DNA from: Pseudomonadota bacterium
Lineage (GTDB): Bacteria > Verrucomicrobiota > Verrucomicrobiia > Chthoniobacterales > UBA6821
Assembly: GCA_009928265.1 (NCBI GenBank)
Contig: RFPR01000135.1
Span: 1 to 5,640 of the forward strand
Direction of reading: 5' to 3'
DNA: 5,640 nucleotides
The notes beneath the pieces were generated by a model. That model had not been told where the DNA came from, ran no database searches, and was given only the letters and a program-made list of their open reading frames with translations. The position numbers were made by a program, and so were the translations under genes. Below, one piece after another: positions 4,704 to 5,640 of the stretch (position 1 is the first letter of the stretch; every line of letters begins with the position of its first letter).

Positions 4704-5640
4704 ATGAGCGCATACACCAGCGATATTCGGAAAAGACTTTCCGAGGCTTTAGAGGAATATGATGACAAACAAGCGGACAAGGCGATGAGTTCTGGAAAGC
4801 CGAGAAGTTGGAATCCAAACGCCCTTCGTATTTATCTGCAACAAGTCAATTATATAATGGATGACATCGAGAGAGGTGCTGATCCAAGGTCGGCAATCAC
4901 GGCAGGGATGACCGGGAGCGTTCTTTCTTATGTTTTACGAAAACTTAAAATGCGTCCACCCTCAAGAGATGAATATACCGGGGCGGGACGCATGGTGTAT
5001 CGCCCGGTGTCCAGCAACCCCCCCATGTACGCCCATCACCTCAACGAAATCAAAACCCACGGGCTTTCGGTCAAGCAGTTGCGGAGACTCTATGCGATGG
5101 TTTCCCGGGGCAACCAAAAGGCGATCACCTACGCCCGGAATGTTTTTGGGATTCCGTTCGATGAGACGGCCTCGCAAGTCAAGGCGGTGGTGAAACATCA
5201 CCTGATTGATGTGGGGGCGGGGAAGGTGAGGAGGAATCCGTACCTCTCCCAAGGCGGTAAAAAGGTTTTATACGGATACGCCAAGGACGATATAAAGCTA
5301 TTAGGAACCGGGCTAAAAATTTCTAAAGGTGAGTTGGTTCTTCTTACTCCGGCCACGAACATCCCGGGAGGCGGATATTTCGCAAGGCCCGGGTATCTGA
5401 CGGGTATTTGGAAGCAAGTTTCCGAGGATGATTCTATTTACCTACGGCCATCGGAAATTAAGTCCGACATCACATTCAGAAAGCCAGTATTCGGGTCAAA
5501 GTCTTTTGGGAGAATGATCCGGGGGAATCCGGGCACAAAATTTGTTTTCGTCACAATCCATCACAATTATTTTCATTGGAGAACAGATGACAACCGATCC
5601 GGCGGTCAACCTTTTTCTAGCAATTCAGAATTGAAAAGCC
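4704..5640 (+). CDS. Unrecognised large protein, 3' end outside window
   Basis: Starts at the ATG at 4704, one base after the previous stop, with a GGGG element 10 bases upstream. The frame stays open to the end of the window, at least 312 residues. Seen: an N-terminal helical domain of about 85 residues with RKRLSEALEEYDDKQ, a PNALRIYLQQVNYIMDDIERGADPR segment split over two helices, and ITAGMTGSVL. A middle part (about 91-182) with a basic helix VKQLRRLYAMVSRGNQKAI ends in VRRNPYLSQGG. A beta-rich, Gly/Tyr-rich C-terminal part is still running at the edge, with HHNYFHW near 293-299. No signal peptide or membrane segment is visible. I recognise no family or catalytic motif. Base composition shifts inside the gene: bases 4921-4980 are about 35% GC, bases 4981-5040 about 68%, and bases 5281-5340 about 40%, which suggests mosaic origin. 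Confidence 0.8.
   Translation, partial: MSAYTSDIRKRLSEALEEYDDKQADKAMSSGKPRSWNPNALRIYLQQVNYIMDDIERGADPRSAITAGMTGSVLSYVLRKLKMRPPSRDEYTGAGRMVYRPVSSNPPMYAHHLNEIKTHGLSVKQLRRLYAMVSRGNQKAITYARNVFGIPFDETASQVKAVVKHHLIDVGAGKVRRNPYLSQGGKKVLYGYAKDDIKLLGTGLKISKGELVLLTPATNIPGGGYFARPGYLTGIWKQVSEDDSIYLRPSEIKSDITFRKPVFGSKSFGRMIRGNPGTKFVFVTIHHNYFHWRTDDNRSGGQPFSSNSELKS

Overview
The window looks like a dense stretch of a bacteriophage (or integrated phage) genome. All genes are on the + strand, gaps are 0-13 bases, and several stop/start codons overlap (TAATG at 2250-2254 and 4179-4183). I see no terminator, no tRNA gene, no CRISPR array and no insertion sequence. The viral assignment rests on four things: a C-terminal domain typical of phage fibre or appendage proteins at the left edge, the sulfotransferase family that phages often carry, a gene with the layout of a unimolecular spanin, and a run of small membrane and beta-rich proteins. 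A lipoprotein-type spanin implies a host with an outer membrane. Most of the window is GC-rich (roughly 60% in the lines I counted by hand), with abrupt AT-richer patches. I cannot name a host or virus genus.

Left part (1-1516): the 3' end of a phage appendage protein, a PAPS-type sulfotransferase, and a 78-residue protein of a small phage family. Middle (1521-3525): three consecutive, probably virion-structural genes. The first and third share a C-terminal beta domain, so they look like paralogues. The third is split by a perfect 7-bp tandem duplication at 3120-3133. Removing one copy restores a clean 161-residue protein.

Right part (3456-4702): a membrane module of four overlapping or abutting genes. 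They are a lipoprotein with a C-terminal membrane helix (u-spanin architecture) that starts inside the frameshifted gene, a 78-residue membrane/coiled-coil protein, a 45-residue single-helix protein, and a 173-residue membrane protein ending in an annexin-repeat-like domain. The last gene (4704 onward, unrecognised) runs off the window and changes base composition sharply inside the gene.

Reading of the whole (inference): a late operon of virion appendage, sulfation, lysis and membrane functions. Whether the virus is tailed or a tailless membrane-containing type cannot be decided here. The appendage domain favours a tailed phage. The cluster of small membrane proteins would also fit a membrane-containing one.
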